This document shows, piece by piece, positions 1 to 8,683 of a DNA stretch of 64,000 nucleotides. How positions within the stretch are numbered: position 1 is the first letter of the stretch; the number at the start of each line of letters is the position of its first letter. Below the pieces are notes generated by a model that had not been told where the DNA came from, did not search any database, and was given only the letters and a program-made list of their open reading frames with translations. The translations under genes and the position numbers were made by a program. This DNA comes from a virus: IMG/VR virus record IMGVR_UViG_3300031707_000001, positions 1 to 64,000 of that record. One strand, given 5' to 3'.

Positions 1-18
1 GAAGAAAAGCCTCGGAGC

Positions 19-924
19 ATGACTGTAGCAGCGGCTCCAACTCCGGACGTGCTTTTCATAACTCAATGCCTGACTGAACTGGCTGAAGAGGTCCAAAAAG
101 TTCTGGCCAAGGATGGTCAAATCCCGGCGATCAAGTTTATTCGGGAAAAGACAGGTATGGATCTCCTGCCTGCCAAGCTTTGGGTGGACAGCATTACGGA
201 TACCAAGATTCCGGTACCTCCGATTGCGCTTGGCGCCTTACAGGCCTATGCGAAAAAGATGGAAACACTGTTCATATGCGGAAGGCAGTCGGGTAAGACC
301 CTATCTACGCTGAATGAACAAGTACAGTCCATGCGTAAAGAGCAAGTTGCCAAGGCTATGGATCCGCTCAAAGCGGCTGCTGAGCGTCAGCACAAAATCG
401 ACATCGCCGGGGACAACAAGAGCATGTTGGTCCAAGCGGCACGGAAGATTGCCCGGGAACTGGGTGTTAAGGGCCCGATCTCGATCGACGATGTAACGCT
501 TGAAATGAGCAAGAGCTATAACGTGTTGCCTATCAAGGGCAAGCGTCACAACTGGAAGGGCAGCGTATTCACCAGCACCGAATGGGTGTTTATTGGCGAC
601 ATTGCTTCCCGTCAGGTATCCTCACACGGCCGGCCTGTGGGCATGTGGGCGCTCAAATCCTGGTTGCAGGACAATACATTGAACGGGAAGGAAACCCACA
701 TTTCGTCCTTCGTGGTTTCCAGGTTGTATTCGGACTTCAAACGAATCAACCCTCGCCTCGAACTGAAGGATTGCAACTGCTACATCGGCGACGAGCGTGT
801 GGCGGCTGAAATCCGTGACAACATCAAGAAGAGCGGAAATCGCTTGTATGAAATTCCAGTGAGCTGGATTCCGGGTGCCGTTGGCGCCCTGATCCTCCCG
901 CCGGAACCTGCGAAAGTTATGTAG
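19..924 (+). CDS. Hypothetical phage protein, possibly 5'-truncated by the window
   Basis: 301 residues from the first ATG, but the frame is open to the left edge, so the true start may lie outside. No clear ribosome binding site is visible in the 18 bases before the ATG. A short GRQSGKT stretch near residue 92 recalls the deviant Walker A of some ATPases, but no Walker B or motor motifs follow. Function unknown. A strong hairpin follows the stop codon. Confidence 0.75.
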   Translation: MTVAAAPTPDVLFITQCLTELAEEVQKVLAKDGQIPAIKFIREKTGMDLLPAKLWVDSITDTKIPVPPIALGALQAYAKKMETLFICGRQSGKTLSTLNEQVQSMRKEQVAKAMDPLKAAAERQHKIDIAGDNKSMLVQAARKIARELGVKGPISIDDVTLEMSKSYNVLPIKGKRHNWKGSVFTSTEWVFIGDIASRQVSSHGRPVGMWALKSWLQDNTLNGKETHISSFVVSRLYSDFKRINPRLELKDCNCYIGDERVAAEIRDNIKKSGNRLYEIPVSWIPGAVGALILPPEPAKVM

Positions 925-932
925 TGAAAACG

Positions 933-978
933 ACCGCCGCTGAGGGGCAGCACTTCGCTGCACCCTCCAGCGGACGGT
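933..978 (+). promoter_or_regulatory. Long intergenic hairpin, no U tract
   Basis: ACCG and CCGCTG (933-942) pair with CAGCGG, a bulged A and CGGT (968-978). Inside, GCAGC pairs with GCTGC over a small loop. No T run follows; the ribosome binding site of the next gene (TAGGAGG) starts right after it. It may stabilise the mRNA end or be a processing site rather than a terminator. Confidence 0.55.
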
Positions 979-991
979 TAGGAGGTATACG

Positions 992-1312
992 ATGCAAGCC
1001 TTTTTGACAGGTAGCCAAGTGTATGGTGAGCCGACGCAGGATTCAGATGTGGATCTGGTGATCTTCACCGATGTGGATACTATGCTACGTCTGCAAGCAT
1101 TGGCAGAGACTTCGCAAACAGCCAGTATCAGTGGCGCTAATACGCACAAGTCGGCATCGATTCGATTTGGCAAACTCAATTTGACGGTAGTCACAAACGA
1201 AGATGAATGGCAGGCATGGAGACTGGCAACGCTTGCATTAAAAGCAGAGGCACCAGTATCGAAAGAGCATGCAGTTGAAAGACACGAATGGCTACGAAAA
1301 GGTGTTAAATAG
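992..1312 (+). CDS. Nucleotidyltransferase-fold protein (minimal NTase)
   Basis: 106 residues with the pol-beta-type nucleotidyltransferase signature: G7-S8, then D19 and D21 in DSDVDLVIF. In the family this GS...DxD motif binds metal and NTP to transfer a nucleotide. The protein is the size of minimal NTases and has no recognisable substrate domain. GGAGG precedes the ATG. Its substrate could be a tRNA, protein or small molecule; the sequence does not decide. Confidence 0.8.
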   Translation: MQAFLTGSQVYGEPTQDSDVDLVIFTDVDTMLRLQALAETSQTASISGANTHKSASIRFGKLNLTVVTNEDEWQAWRLATLALKAEAPVSKEHAVERHEWLRKGVK

Positions 1313-1336
1313 AACACCAAACAAGGAGACAGTGTT

Positions 1337-1861
1337 ATGAGTAACAGTATTGCATTGCACAGTAAGTTAGGTGTCAATCCGAGAATGATTAAGGTTCACT
1401 GCCGAATATGCGGAGAAGTGAAAACGGATTCACTTATACTTTTGGGATCAGCTAACTACAAAGAACAGTGTCCAGAATGCAAGACGTGGGTGTTTGGCGG
1501 GTTCAACAAATCAGACAGTAAGCATCCCTTCAAGTGGTGCCCAAAGTGTGAAAGTTCCAGCAGAGGAGGGCGGGTAGAATTAGCCGATTCCGAACACGTG
1601 GAAACCAACGGTGTATGTTCTGATTGTCGGAAGCTATTGGAACAAGGCGTTGCATTCATTTCCGTCAAAGACGGCGAGAAGAGTGACAATCCCTATCGTA
1701 CAGGTAAGTTCTGCGTGATCAAGCAGGATGCTGTAGAGCGTATGCCCATTGATAAAGAATTGAAGGAAGGCATCATTGCTAAACGAGTATGCTTCATCGA
1801 GGATGAGGTGTGGAGCAAACTGGGCTTTCCAACAGAGAACACAGCAGCAGTAGAAAAGTAA
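1337..1861 (+). CDS. Zinc-ribbon protein, hypothetical
   Basis: 174 residues with several CxxC pairs in the first two thirds (CRIC, CPEC, CPKC, CSDC), enough for two zinc ribbons. The C-terminal third has no recognised motif. AAGGAGA precedes the ATG. Probably a nucleic-acid or protein-binding accessory factor, but no family is recognised. Confidence 0.75.
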   Translation: MSNSIALHSKLGVNPRMIKVHCRICGEVKTDSLILLGSANYKEQCPECKTWVFGGFNKSDSKHPFKWCPKCESSSRGGRVELADSEHVETNGVCSDCRKLLEQGVAFISVKDGEKSDNPYRTGKFCVIKQDAVERMPIDKELKEGIIAKRVCFIEDEVWSKLGFPTENTAAVEK

Positions 1862-1872
1862 AGGGAACCGTT

Positions 1873-2448
1873 ATGAGCAAAAGTTTGCATGACAAAGCAC
1901 GTAAAGTATTTTGGTTTGTGATAACAGCACTTGCTTTTGGGTTCATAGTAGAGCAAATGTTTTTTGAAGAATATCCTAAGACGAGGATTGTCCAATTAGA
2001 TGACGGGGCATTCCAAGTCGAAAGGAAGTACAGTTTTTTGAACTGGTTCGAAGCCGGGCAGGAAGCAACGCTGGAGAAGGCGCTGAAACGCTTCGAGTTC
2101 TACAAGAACAACGATCTTGAAGAAAAGGCAAAGAAAAACAAGAGGGTTGTACGAGTAGTTGTATCAGACAGGTATAAAATAGGCATTGATCCTTTGGACT
2201 TCAGTTCGAAGCCGAAGCCACAACCCTCTATAGAGGAGTACGCTGCCCGCTTGCGAAAAGATATGGCAAATGTCAACATCTACTCTGTATCAAATCGATA
2301 TGAAATCTGGACTACAGGTGGATTTCTGCCTGGTAAGTGGAAAGATGCAGGAAGCCTGGAAGAAGCCCGAAAAATAGTAGACGACTACTACATTGAATGG
2401 GCGAAGAACTGTATTGGGCCTACACCGCTAGGAAGGAAAGTGGAATAA
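1873..2448 (+). CDS. Single-pass membrane protein, hypothetical
   Basis: 191 residues starting at the ATG at 1873, just after AAGGGAA; the longer in-frame extension would overlap the previous gene. Residues about 11-30 (VFWFVITALAFGFIVEQM) form one N-terminal membrane segment. The rest is charged and soluble, with an acidic and lysine-rich middle. No family recognised. Confidence 0.7.
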   Translation: MSKSLHDKARKVFWFVITALAFGFIVEQMFFEEYPKTRIVQLDDGAFQVERKYSFLNWFEAGQEATLEKALKRFEFYKNNDLEEKAKKNKRVVRVVVSDRYKIGIDPLDFSSKPKPQPSIEEYAARLRKDMANVNIYSVSNRYEIWTTGGFLPGKWKDAGSLEEARKIVDDYYIEWAKNCIGPTPLGRKVE

Positions 2449-2453
2449 CAACT

Positions 2454-2753
2454 ATGACTAAGTATATTTTAGACGGGCATAAAGTCGTACGCTGTGATGA
2501 TATGATTAAGTGGTCACAGTGGTTTGCAACTGGTGATCGTCAGGTCGCCTTAACCGAAAAGGACGGTATTCGAGTGAGTACTGTTTTCTTGGGACTGGAT
2601 CACGGTTGGGGAAAAGGCAAACCTGTATTATTCGAAACCATGATATTTGGCGGACCACACGACGAGAACATGTACCGCTACCATACATGGGAAGAAGCCG
2701 AAGCTGGGCACAAGGAAATGTGCAAGCAGGCTTTTGGAGAGTCCGATAAGTGA
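2454..2753 (+). CDS. Conserved phage hypothetical protein (LFETMIFGG type)
   Basis: 99 residues. Start chosen at 2454, six bases after the previous stop, with GGAAGGAAAG upstream. The sequence STVFLGLDH...LFETMIFGG is typical of a small family common in phages and prophages, without assigned function. Compact and soluble, no membrane segment. Confidence 0.8.
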   Translation: MTKYILDGHKVVRCDDMIKWSQWFATGDRQVALTEKDGIRVSTVFLGLDHGWGKGKPVLFETMIFGGPHDENMYRYHTWEEAEAGHKEMCKQAFGESDK

Positions 2754-2772
2754 AGGAACAAAGGAGTAACTT

Positions 2773-3195
2773 ATGGCTGATTATTACACAATTTTGAGTT
2801 TCGAGCTAAAGCTTCCGGCAAAAGCTTTGGATTGGATTGAAGCGGAAATTAAGAATGAACAAAGCGAAAAGTTTGAAAATAAGTACGGCAGCATCACAGG
2901 TTGCACCTTTGAACGTGAAGATCCGAAAACGTTGTGGATAAGCAACGACGAAAGTGCCAATGTCAACGCACTATCAGCGGTCATTCAAGCAGCGCTGAAG
3001 AAGTTCAAATTGAACGATAGAGTTGGATTTGAATACGCTTTTACGTGTAGCAAACCACGTTTGGATGCTTTCGGTGGCGGTGCCACAATAGTGACAAAAG
3101 ACGGTTTTGACTACACATCGACATCAATGTGGTTAGACAAAAAAATGAAGCCGCTGCCGTACAGTGTATGCAACAAACCCGATTGGAACTCTTGA
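2773..3195 (+). CDS. Hypothetical protein
   Basis: 140 residues, good ribosome binding site (AAGGAG). Mixed alpha/beta composition, a few cysteines but no zinc motif. The stop codon overlaps the next ATG (TGATG), indicating translational coupling. Not recognised. Confidence 0.75.
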   Translation: MADYYTILSFELKLPAKALDWIEAEIKNEQSEKFENKYGSITGCTFEREDPKTLWISNDESANVNALSAVIQAALKKFKLNDRVGFEYAFTCSKPRLDAFGGGATIVTKDGFDYTSTSMWLDKKMKPLPYSVCNKPDWNS

Positions 3196-3341
3196 TGGGT
3201 GATTCCCAAGACATTCGGTTGGGACAGTTATTGGATGAAGCCAAAGATGCAGTGAAAGATCAATTCTGTAAAATCACGGTAGAGAAACTAAGGAGAACGA
3301 AAGAAGGTGCCGTTGAGCCAGGACCGTACGTTGGTACCTGA
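3195..3341 (+). CDS. Small hypothetical protein
   Basis: 48 residues from the ATG overlapping the previous stop. Mostly charged helix. Its 3' end overlaps the start of the next gene by about 35 bases in another frame. Kept because of the coupled start; modest support. Confidence 0.5.
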   Translation: MGDSQDIRLGQLLDEAKDAVKDQFCKITVEKLRRTKEGAVEPGPYVGT

Positions 3342-4050
3342 AAGCTATCTGCAGGATATCTATGCGGAATTGCTGGCAAACCTGGGCGAACTGATCGAAA
3401 AGGATGACCTTGGCGCCGGCCACGTCCGTATGGCCATGGAAGATGAACGGGTAGATTCAGCAACGTGTACCAGGCTGTTCAAGCAACAGTTCGGTGATAA
3501 TGCTGTGATCCAGAACCCGTTTGATCCGGATAGCAATCAGGCAGCAGCTCGCCAAGGTGCTCCTATCGTATCACCTAGAACGTTTGGGGCAACCGTAAAC
3601 GACAAACTGCGGGACGGGGGTGTGAAGACCACGACCGAAAGCTATTCCCGGGACGTAGGCGTATTGCAAATATTGGGTATGCCTACGGGTTACAAAGACC
3701 TGGCAGACGCTGAACATCGTAAGCCGCTGACAGACTATGTACAGTTTCTATCCCAGCAGTTCTATGGGAAGAAGCTTACGGTGAAATATGCCCAGTGGAT
3801 ATCGGGTGGAGCGGCCGCTATCTATACCCACGGATCTGGCATAACGTTCAACGTCATGGAAATCACGAAGGCAATGATGACACATCCCGTAACCCACTGC
3901 ACAGCAATAGTTCTTCATGAGATGGCACATTGCTGCGGTAATGGACATTCGGGAGTGTACGATCATGAATTCGAAAGACTAGTGAACAAACACACGCAAC
4001 TTATGCTGGAACAGCCAAAGCTGTACAAGAAGTTTGAAGAGATAATATGA
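3307..4050 (+). CDS. Putative zinc metallopeptidase (HExxH)
   Basis: 247 residues from a GTG start. The motif VLHEMAHCCGNGH around residues 202-214 holds the HExxH zinc site (about 204-208). A downstream HEF (YDHEFERL) could supply the third ligand, as in SprT-like and related gluzincin domains. The N-terminal half has no recognised domain. Family placement within HExxH enzymes is uncertain, and the target protein is unknown. The stop overlaps the next start (ATGA). Confidence 0.7.
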   Translation: MPLSQDRTLVPESYLQDIYAELLANLGELIEKDDLGAGHVRMAMEDERVDSATCTRLFKQQFGDNAVIQNPFDPDSNQAAARQGAPIVSPRTFGATVNDKLRDGGVKTTTESYSRDVGVLQILGMPTGYKDLADAEHRKPLTDYVQFLSQQFYGKKLTVKYAQWISGGAAAIYTHGSGITFNVMEITKAMMTHPVTHCTAIVLHEMAHCCGNGHSGVYDHEFERLVNKHTQLMLEQPKLYKKFEEII

Positions 4051-4460
4051 AATATTGTGATCATTGTGGTAACCCATATTTTTTAAGTCCAGATGGTGTT
4101 TCTCATCATGAAGGTAATGGTCCAGACAGTATTGATCATGTTTTGGATGAAGACCACATAGCCTACGGTAAGGAAGCAGTTGCCTTACAGAGCTTAAACT
4201 CGCCTAGGCCGAAAGATCCGTTTGAGGATTATAAAATTATTGATGGAGTTAAACTGTATCGCTCTAATTGCAACTGTTGCGGAATAGAGTTTTACGACAA
4301 GAGTCCGTACAAACTCTATTGTCCGGATAAGGTAGGACACAAAAAAGTTAGAAAAAGAAAGAAACCTAGATTAGGCTGCAGCTGTACGGTAATTACTTCA
4401 AACAATGACGGCTCTTGGGATAATGCCGTAGGACTGCTCGAAGATAGGGAAACAGAATGA
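4047..4460 (+). CDS. Zinc-binding hypothetical protein
   Basis: 137 residues, coupled to the metallopeptidase by an ATGA overlap. Cysteine pairs near the N-terminus (CDHC) and middle (CNCC, with YCPD) suggest zinc binding. A basic stretch KKVRKRKK near residue 110 may contact nucleic acid. No family recognised. Confidence 0.7.
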   Translation: MKYCDHCGNPYFLSPDGVSHHEGNGPDSIDHVLDEDHIAYGKEAVALQSLNSPRPKDPFEDYKIIDGVKLYRSNCNCCGIEFYDKSPYKLYCPDKVGHKKVRKRKKPRLGCSCTVITSNNDGSWDNAVGLLEDRETE

Positions 4461-4900
4461 GAATAAACATACTATGCGTTGACTTGGATGATACGATCAC
4501 CGACTACCCGGGATGGGAAGGTGAAGGATATACGATCGTGAAAGGTACGCCTTTAGCAGGTATTCACGACGCCATCGCTACGTTGCGCAACGAGGGTTGG
4601 CTGATTTTGGTGCACTCCACCCGGTGCAACTTCAAAGGCGGCGTAGTGGCCACAGCTAAATTCCTGGAAGACAACGGCATTCGGGTTGACGGCGTGTGTT
4701 TCAACAAGCCGCCGGCCGACATATACCTGGACGACAAAGGAATGACCTTTGATGGTAACTGGTCAGGAATGCTGGATAAAATACGGAAGTTCAAGTCCTG
4801 GAAAAAACTACAGGAGATAGAATGTCAAAATTCATCGACGAAACCGGCAGAGTTGCCCCCGCCCTTGGCGACTTCCTTGCCAGTGAACGTGAAAGACTAA
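4457..4900 (+). CDS. HAD-superfamily phosphatase
   Basis: 147 residues with HAD motif I at the N-terminus (VDLDDTITD; nucleophile D9, D11, T13), motif II in VHSTR and a DD pair in ADIYLDDKG matching motif IV. These residues catalyse phosphate transfer through an aspartyl-phosphate. The family ranges from nucleotidases to polynucleotide phosphatases; the substrate is not evident. The last 26 residues are low-complexity and overlap the next gene by 79 bases, so this tail may be dispensable. Confidence 0.85.
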   Translation: MRINILCVDLDDTITDYPGWEGEGYTIVKGTPLAGIHDAIATLRNEGWLILVHSTRCNFKGGVVATAKFLEDNGIRVDGVCFNKPPADIYLDDKGMTFDGNWSGMLDKIRKFKSWKKLQEIECQNSSTKPAELPPPLATSLPVNVKD

Positions 4901-6363
4901 CCAAGGCGCCAGGCAATATCTGTAATCCAGCCCACGATCGGGGCGTTGAACCACACGATCCATTCCAGCGGTACAACTACCCCTATATCCACGAGCTTGG
5001 GACTTTCAGCAGCAAGCCGTGGAACGTATTGCTCAAACAGACACCTGAGGACCTCATCCCGGCCGACCCCTTCGAGGTTAGCCGGGTGAGGGGTCCTGGA
5101 CACTCTCAACTATGGGACGCCGGCATTTGCGTGCCGGCGTGCTCCCATAGGAAATGCAATTTGGTAGGTCTTCGGGATTTGCCCGTACTACGAAATAGCA
5201 ACACACACTGGTCTGGCAATATGCATGAGGCGTTGGGACATGCTGGTGTGGAAATCAACGGGAAGTGTACCCGTATTCAAGGGCCATGGATCTTTGATTT
5301 AACCACTATGGGTGAATATGGTTGGTTCCTGGCGGAAGCTATGCATGCCTGGGCTCACTACCGGGCTGACTTCAAAGCGCTTACCAAAGGCGCTGCTGTA
5401 ATGGTAGATTCCAAAACCATTGGTCGACTACAGCAAGCTTTGGGTTTGCTAGCCGTTTCACACTTCTACGGTTTACCTTTGTTTATTGGCGAGGAAATCG
5501 AGGATACAAGGGCATATTCGTACTTCCGTCAATATGGCATTGATGTGAAGACGACCACTGAGTTCACGAACCCTATTGTAGCTGAACCCTGGATAGGCAA
5601 CGAGGCCCCTAGATTTGATCATACGCTGGCAACTGTAGTAGTTGCTATACGCATTGAGCCTCCGCCTCTGGCGCTGCATACCGGCATAGTCCAGTCCAGA
5701 CCTGAAGATCGTTGGGCGGGCTTTCCCACTATGGCTGCCATTGTTGGTTGGGAACGTATGGACGTAACGCTGCATCAGCCGCTAGTTGCGTACTATCCGG
5801 ATAATCCAGATAGTACGCCTTGCTATGGTTTGCATCCGGCCGATCTGATGACTCCAGAAAGCTTTTGGAGCTTTCTGGCACTCGGTCGTAGAGCTAGGGG
5901 ATTGCCAATCGTTGATGACCAAAACATGACGTTTGAGAATTGGATGCTATCTCCTCACGGCATAGCACGAATCAATGAGACGCCACCACGGCCTTGTTCG
6001 CCGTGTCTGGGATGGCAGAAACGTTCAGAAGCATATCACAAGCGTCCGAAAAAATATGCTTCGAAGGCCGAAAAGGAAGCGTACCATAAGGATGTTCTTA
6101 CCTTTCGAAAGGTAGTACGAAAAGCTGAGCGGGACTATCAAGCCAAAATCTATGGCAGCAATACGGCTCGAAATCGGGTAAACAAGCAACGTAATGCGGC
6201 GCATAAGTTAAAGCTGGAACGAGACCGTCAAAAGAAACTTCTGATGGAAGCCAAGCAGAAAGTTAAGGACGGGAAACAATTGACAGAACGACAGCAAAAC
6301 GCATATACTCCTTATCGTGAAATGATTCGAAACCGAAAGGAAAACGAATGCTCTATTACATAG
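4822..6363 (+). CDS. Hypothetical protein with basic coiled-coil tail
   Basis: 513 residues, strong ribosome binding site (AGGAG) within the HAD gene. The first 400 residues look globular, with a cysteine/histidine patch (CVPACSHRKC) near residue 105. The last 100 residues are lysine/arginine/glutamate-rich and probably form a long helix or coiled coil. No catalytic motif recognised. It overlaps the RuvC-like gene by 16 bases. Confidence 0.75.
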   Translation: MSKFIDETGRVAPALGDFLASERERLTKAPGNICNPAHDRGVEPHDPFQRYNYPYIHELGTFSSKPWNVLLKQTPEDLIPADPFEVSRVRGPGHSQLWDAGICVPACSHRKCNLVGLRDLPVLRNSNTHWSGNMHEALGHAGVEINGKCTRIQGPWIFDLTTMGEYGWFLAEAMHAWAHYRADFKALTKGAAVMVDSKTIGRLQQALGLLAVSHFYGLPLFIGEEIEDTRAYSYFRQYGIDVKTTTEFTNPIVAEPWIGNEAPRFDHTLATVVVAIRIEPPPLALHTGIVQSRPEDRWAGFPTMAAIVGWERMDVTLHQPLVAYYPDNPDSTPCYGLHPADLMTPESFWSFLALGRRARGLPIVDDQNMTFENWMLSPHGIARINETPPRPCSPCLGWQKRSEAYHKRPKKYASKAEKEAYHKDVLTFRKVVRKAERDYQAKIYGSNTARNRVNKQRNAAHKLKLERDRQKKLLMEAKQKVKDGKQLTERQQNAYTPYREMIRNRKENECSIT

Positions 6364-6848
6364 GAATTGACAACGGCGTCTCCGGTTCCATCGGAGTTTT
6401 GTCTACAGACGGTACTCCGCCAGAATTCATCCTATCGCCGGTGAAATCTGAACAAAACTACACCAAGACTAAGAAGAACATCACACGAATCAACTATCCG
6501 GAGCTGGTAAAGTATTTCGCCAAGTTTGCTGCTCTTCCGGCACTGGCACATGTGATGCTCGAAAGACCTATGGTGAATCCTGGACGTTTCATGGCTACCA
6601 CGTCTGCTTTGCGGGCACTGGAAGCTACTTTGATCATACTGGAACAGTTTCGAATATCGTTTGAATACATTGACTCCAAAGAGTGGCAGAAGGTTCTGCT
6701 GCCTCACGGATTGAAAGGTCCAGATGAACTCAAGAAAGCCAGCCACGACATAGGCTGCCGGCTATTCCCGCAGTTCACGGAGTTATTTGACAAACACAAG
6801 GATGCTGACGGTATGCTTATTGCTGAATATTGTCGGAGGGTACGGTAA
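6348..6848 (+). CDS. RuvC-like Holliday-junction resolvase
   Basis: 166 residues with the RNase H/RuvC fold signature: D8 in GIDNGVSGSIG, E72 in LERPM and D152/D154 in KDADGMLIAEY. These acidic residues bind the metal ions that cleave branched DNA. Phage members resolve recombination or packaging intermediates. The stop overlaps the next start (TAATG). Confident at fold level; role inferred. Confidence 0.85.
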   Translation: MLYYIGIDNGVSGSIGVLSTDGTPPEFILSPVKSEQNYTKTKKNITRINYPELVKYFAKFAALPALAHVMLERPMVNPGRFMATTSALRALEATLIILEQFRISFEYIDSKEWQKVLLPHGLKGPDELKKASHDIGCRLFPQFTELFDKHKDADGMLIAEYCRRVR

Positions 6849-7564
6849 TGCAAACAACACTTCTGGATGCCTATATTGGAACCTGTTTGGCCAATAAGGA
6901 TCGACTCCATGTTTGTGGTGCCATGAACGACGTACTACGAACAACTCCTCCGGTTGCTCATATATGGGAGACACCGAACGCTTTGGTAAGACCGTTGGCC
7001 AACGCTCCACTCGTACTACCCGATTCAGCCATGTGCCTGTGCGTCATTCCCAGTATTACGCCAGGATATTATCGATTCTGCGTAGACCAGGATATGGATG
7101 CACCAATTTTGGGGGACTGGATAGGCGGATGTCCTTGGAGTTTGGAAGGCTTACTGGTCTACCAATACGACGACAAAACGTTTGATACTATTCCATTAGT
7201 CCGACAAATGTCTGGTGGAAACTCTGTCATGCCGGAAGTGCAGATGCACTTTACCTTGACACCAGAAGGTTGGATTTGGCAAAAGTCAAAGACTGGACAT
7301 GTCAACTCCTATTTTCACGATGTCATGATACGCATGCTTCCTGACCAGGACAGGCTTGATGATTCTATTGCCTATTTGGGCTCTGTAATCAATGCCTGCC
7401 TGGGTTCATATTTGGACTACATCAATCGTCCGGGAAAATGGCAGATATGTGTGGCACGGGAACCAAAATTGAAACTCAAGAACGGTAAAGTGAAAAAGCT
7501 TTACCGAGAAGGTAGTGTCGGATACAAACAATTCGTACCAGGAGAAACAGATGGCCAACGATAG
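6848..7564 (+). CDS. Hypothetical protein
   Basis: 238 residues from the ATG at 6848 overlapping the RuvC-like stop. Rich in prolines and hydrophobics in the first 90 residues and basic at the end (KLKLKNGKVKK). No motif recognised. The 3' end overlaps the next gene. Confidence 0.7.
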   Translation: MQTTLLDAYIGTCLANKDRLHVCGAMNDVLRTTPPVAHIWETPNALVRPLANAPLVLPDSAMCLCVIPSITPGYYRFCVDQDMDAPILGDWIGGCPWSLEGLLVYQYDDKTFDTIPLVRQMSGGNSVMPEVQMHFTLTPEGWIWQKSKTGHVNSYFHDVMIRMLPDQDRLDDSIAYLGSVINACLGSYLDYINRPGKWQICVAREPKLKLKNGKVKKLYREGSVGYKQFVPGETDGQR

Positions 7565-7769
7565 ACTGAAACTTCGGCTCGTGATGCCCACAACGGCTGA
7601 CATGGAACTGGTCTCACAGGACGGAGGCACCATTGAGTTGGCGCCAGTATTCTACGGGCCTGCTAGCAGCGGACCACACCTTGTGGTTTTGATGGGCGAC
7701 AAGATTATCTCCAGGTTCAAGTTGATGTTGAAGCCTGACGGCAGACTGGAGTTGAAAAGAGCACTATGA
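7551..7769 (+). CDS. Small hypothetical protein
   Basis: 72 residues. ATG at 7551 follows AGGAG, so the longer in-frame extension was rejected. Beta-rich pattern, no cysteines. ATGA overlap with the next gene. Not recognised. Confidence 0.7.
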   Translation: MANDRLKLRLVMPTTADMELVSQDGGTIELAPVFYGPASSGPHLVVLMGDKIISRFKLMLKPDGRLELKRAL

Positions 7770-8281
7770 AGACAAACGTACAGATCTACAAACCGCCTGA
7801 TGGAGATAAAGGTAAAGGATACCCTCGTATCCCAAAGGTGTTCGAACCTCTTCGTAATTGGTTCCTCAATGAGGTAACGGCATACATGCGTTACTTCGGA
7901 ATCAAACACATTACCATCCGCCCAAACATGGTTGGTCTACGTACAATGGCAGAAACAACTTTCAAGCCGTTGGATGAGAATCCACCACCGGAATATCTGG
8001 CTGCACGCTCGTTCATAGTCAGGAATATTGCGGACCGCATGCTCATGTTCGGCGTATTGGATGTGAGCATCGAACCCACAGATAAAGAGATGAAGATTCT
8101 ACGTAAGGATTGGTCGGATTTGATCGAGGGTAAATCCAATGAGGATATTAACCTCAAAGAAATCAAACTGAACCTGGAAGAGGATCCTACAGCCAAAAGT
8201 GTATTACCCCCTGTAGTGGAGGAATCAAATGGAAAGCCCGAGCCCGAACCAGACGGAAAACCGGCCATTACCCCAGATTGA
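7766..8281 (+). CDS. Hypothetical protein, proline/acid-rich tail
   Basis: 171 residues. Structured N-terminal part, then a disordered tail rich in Glu, Pro and Lys from about residue 150. Coupled to both neighbours by overlaps. No family recognised. Confidence 0.7.
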   Translation: MKTNVQIYKPPDGDKGKGYPRIPKVFEPLRNWFLNEVTAYMRYFGIKHITIRPNMVGLRTMAETTFKPLDENPPPEYLAARSFIVRNIADRMLMFGVLDVSIEPTDKEMKILRKDWSDLIEGKSNEDINLKEIKLNLEEDPTAKSVLPPVVEESNGKPEPEPDGKPAITPD

Positions 8282-8675
8282 CGTACTACAGTGCGTCAAT
8301 AGAAACTTGTTCCCCGACGTTGCCCTGCAAACTATAGGACTACGTATACTGGGATCGGTGTTTGAAAAACATCCAGAACTCAACAAGCCAGAACTGTACG
8401 AACGGGTGGACGAGTTCGATCAAAAGTTCAAAACCAATTGGAACGAATTCAAAATTCAAGCTAGATATGTGGGTGCAATCTCGTTCCATATGCTTCTAAC
8501 GAGCTACGATAGTATGGTAAATGAAGTTGCTGGATTCGTGCGCCATATTGCTTCCGAACCAGTTGTAAAAATCGTCGGAGGTACGTTACGTTTACATGTT
8601 GGTATTCGACATTACCACTGTGAGGATGATGTCACAGTGGTGTTTACGTTGATGTGGATAGAAAAACAACAATAG
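8229..8675 (+). CDS. Hypothetical protein
   Basis: 148 residues, starting 53 bases inside the preceding gene after GGAGG. Helical middle, beta-rich end. No motif. The long overlap could mean a later start, but no better-placed ATG was seen. Confidence 0.65.
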   Translation: MESPSPNQTENRPLPQIDVLQCVNRNLFPDVALQTIGLRILGSVFEKHPELNKPELYERVDEFDQKFKTNWNEFKIQARYVGAISFHMLLTSYDSMVNEVAGFVRHIASEPVVKIVGGTLRLHVGIRHYHCEDDVTVVFTLMWIEKQQ

Positions 8676-8683
8676 GAGAACGC

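Noticed and set aside
277-300. Terminase or P-loop ATPase in the first gene
   Set aside because: Only a GRQSGKT word is present; no Walker B, coupling motif or nuclease residues, and the gene is too short.
622-1377. 251-residue minus-strand frame
   Set aside because: Antisense shadow of three + strand genes; no start signals, unlike the minus-strand endonuclease at 35.9 kb.
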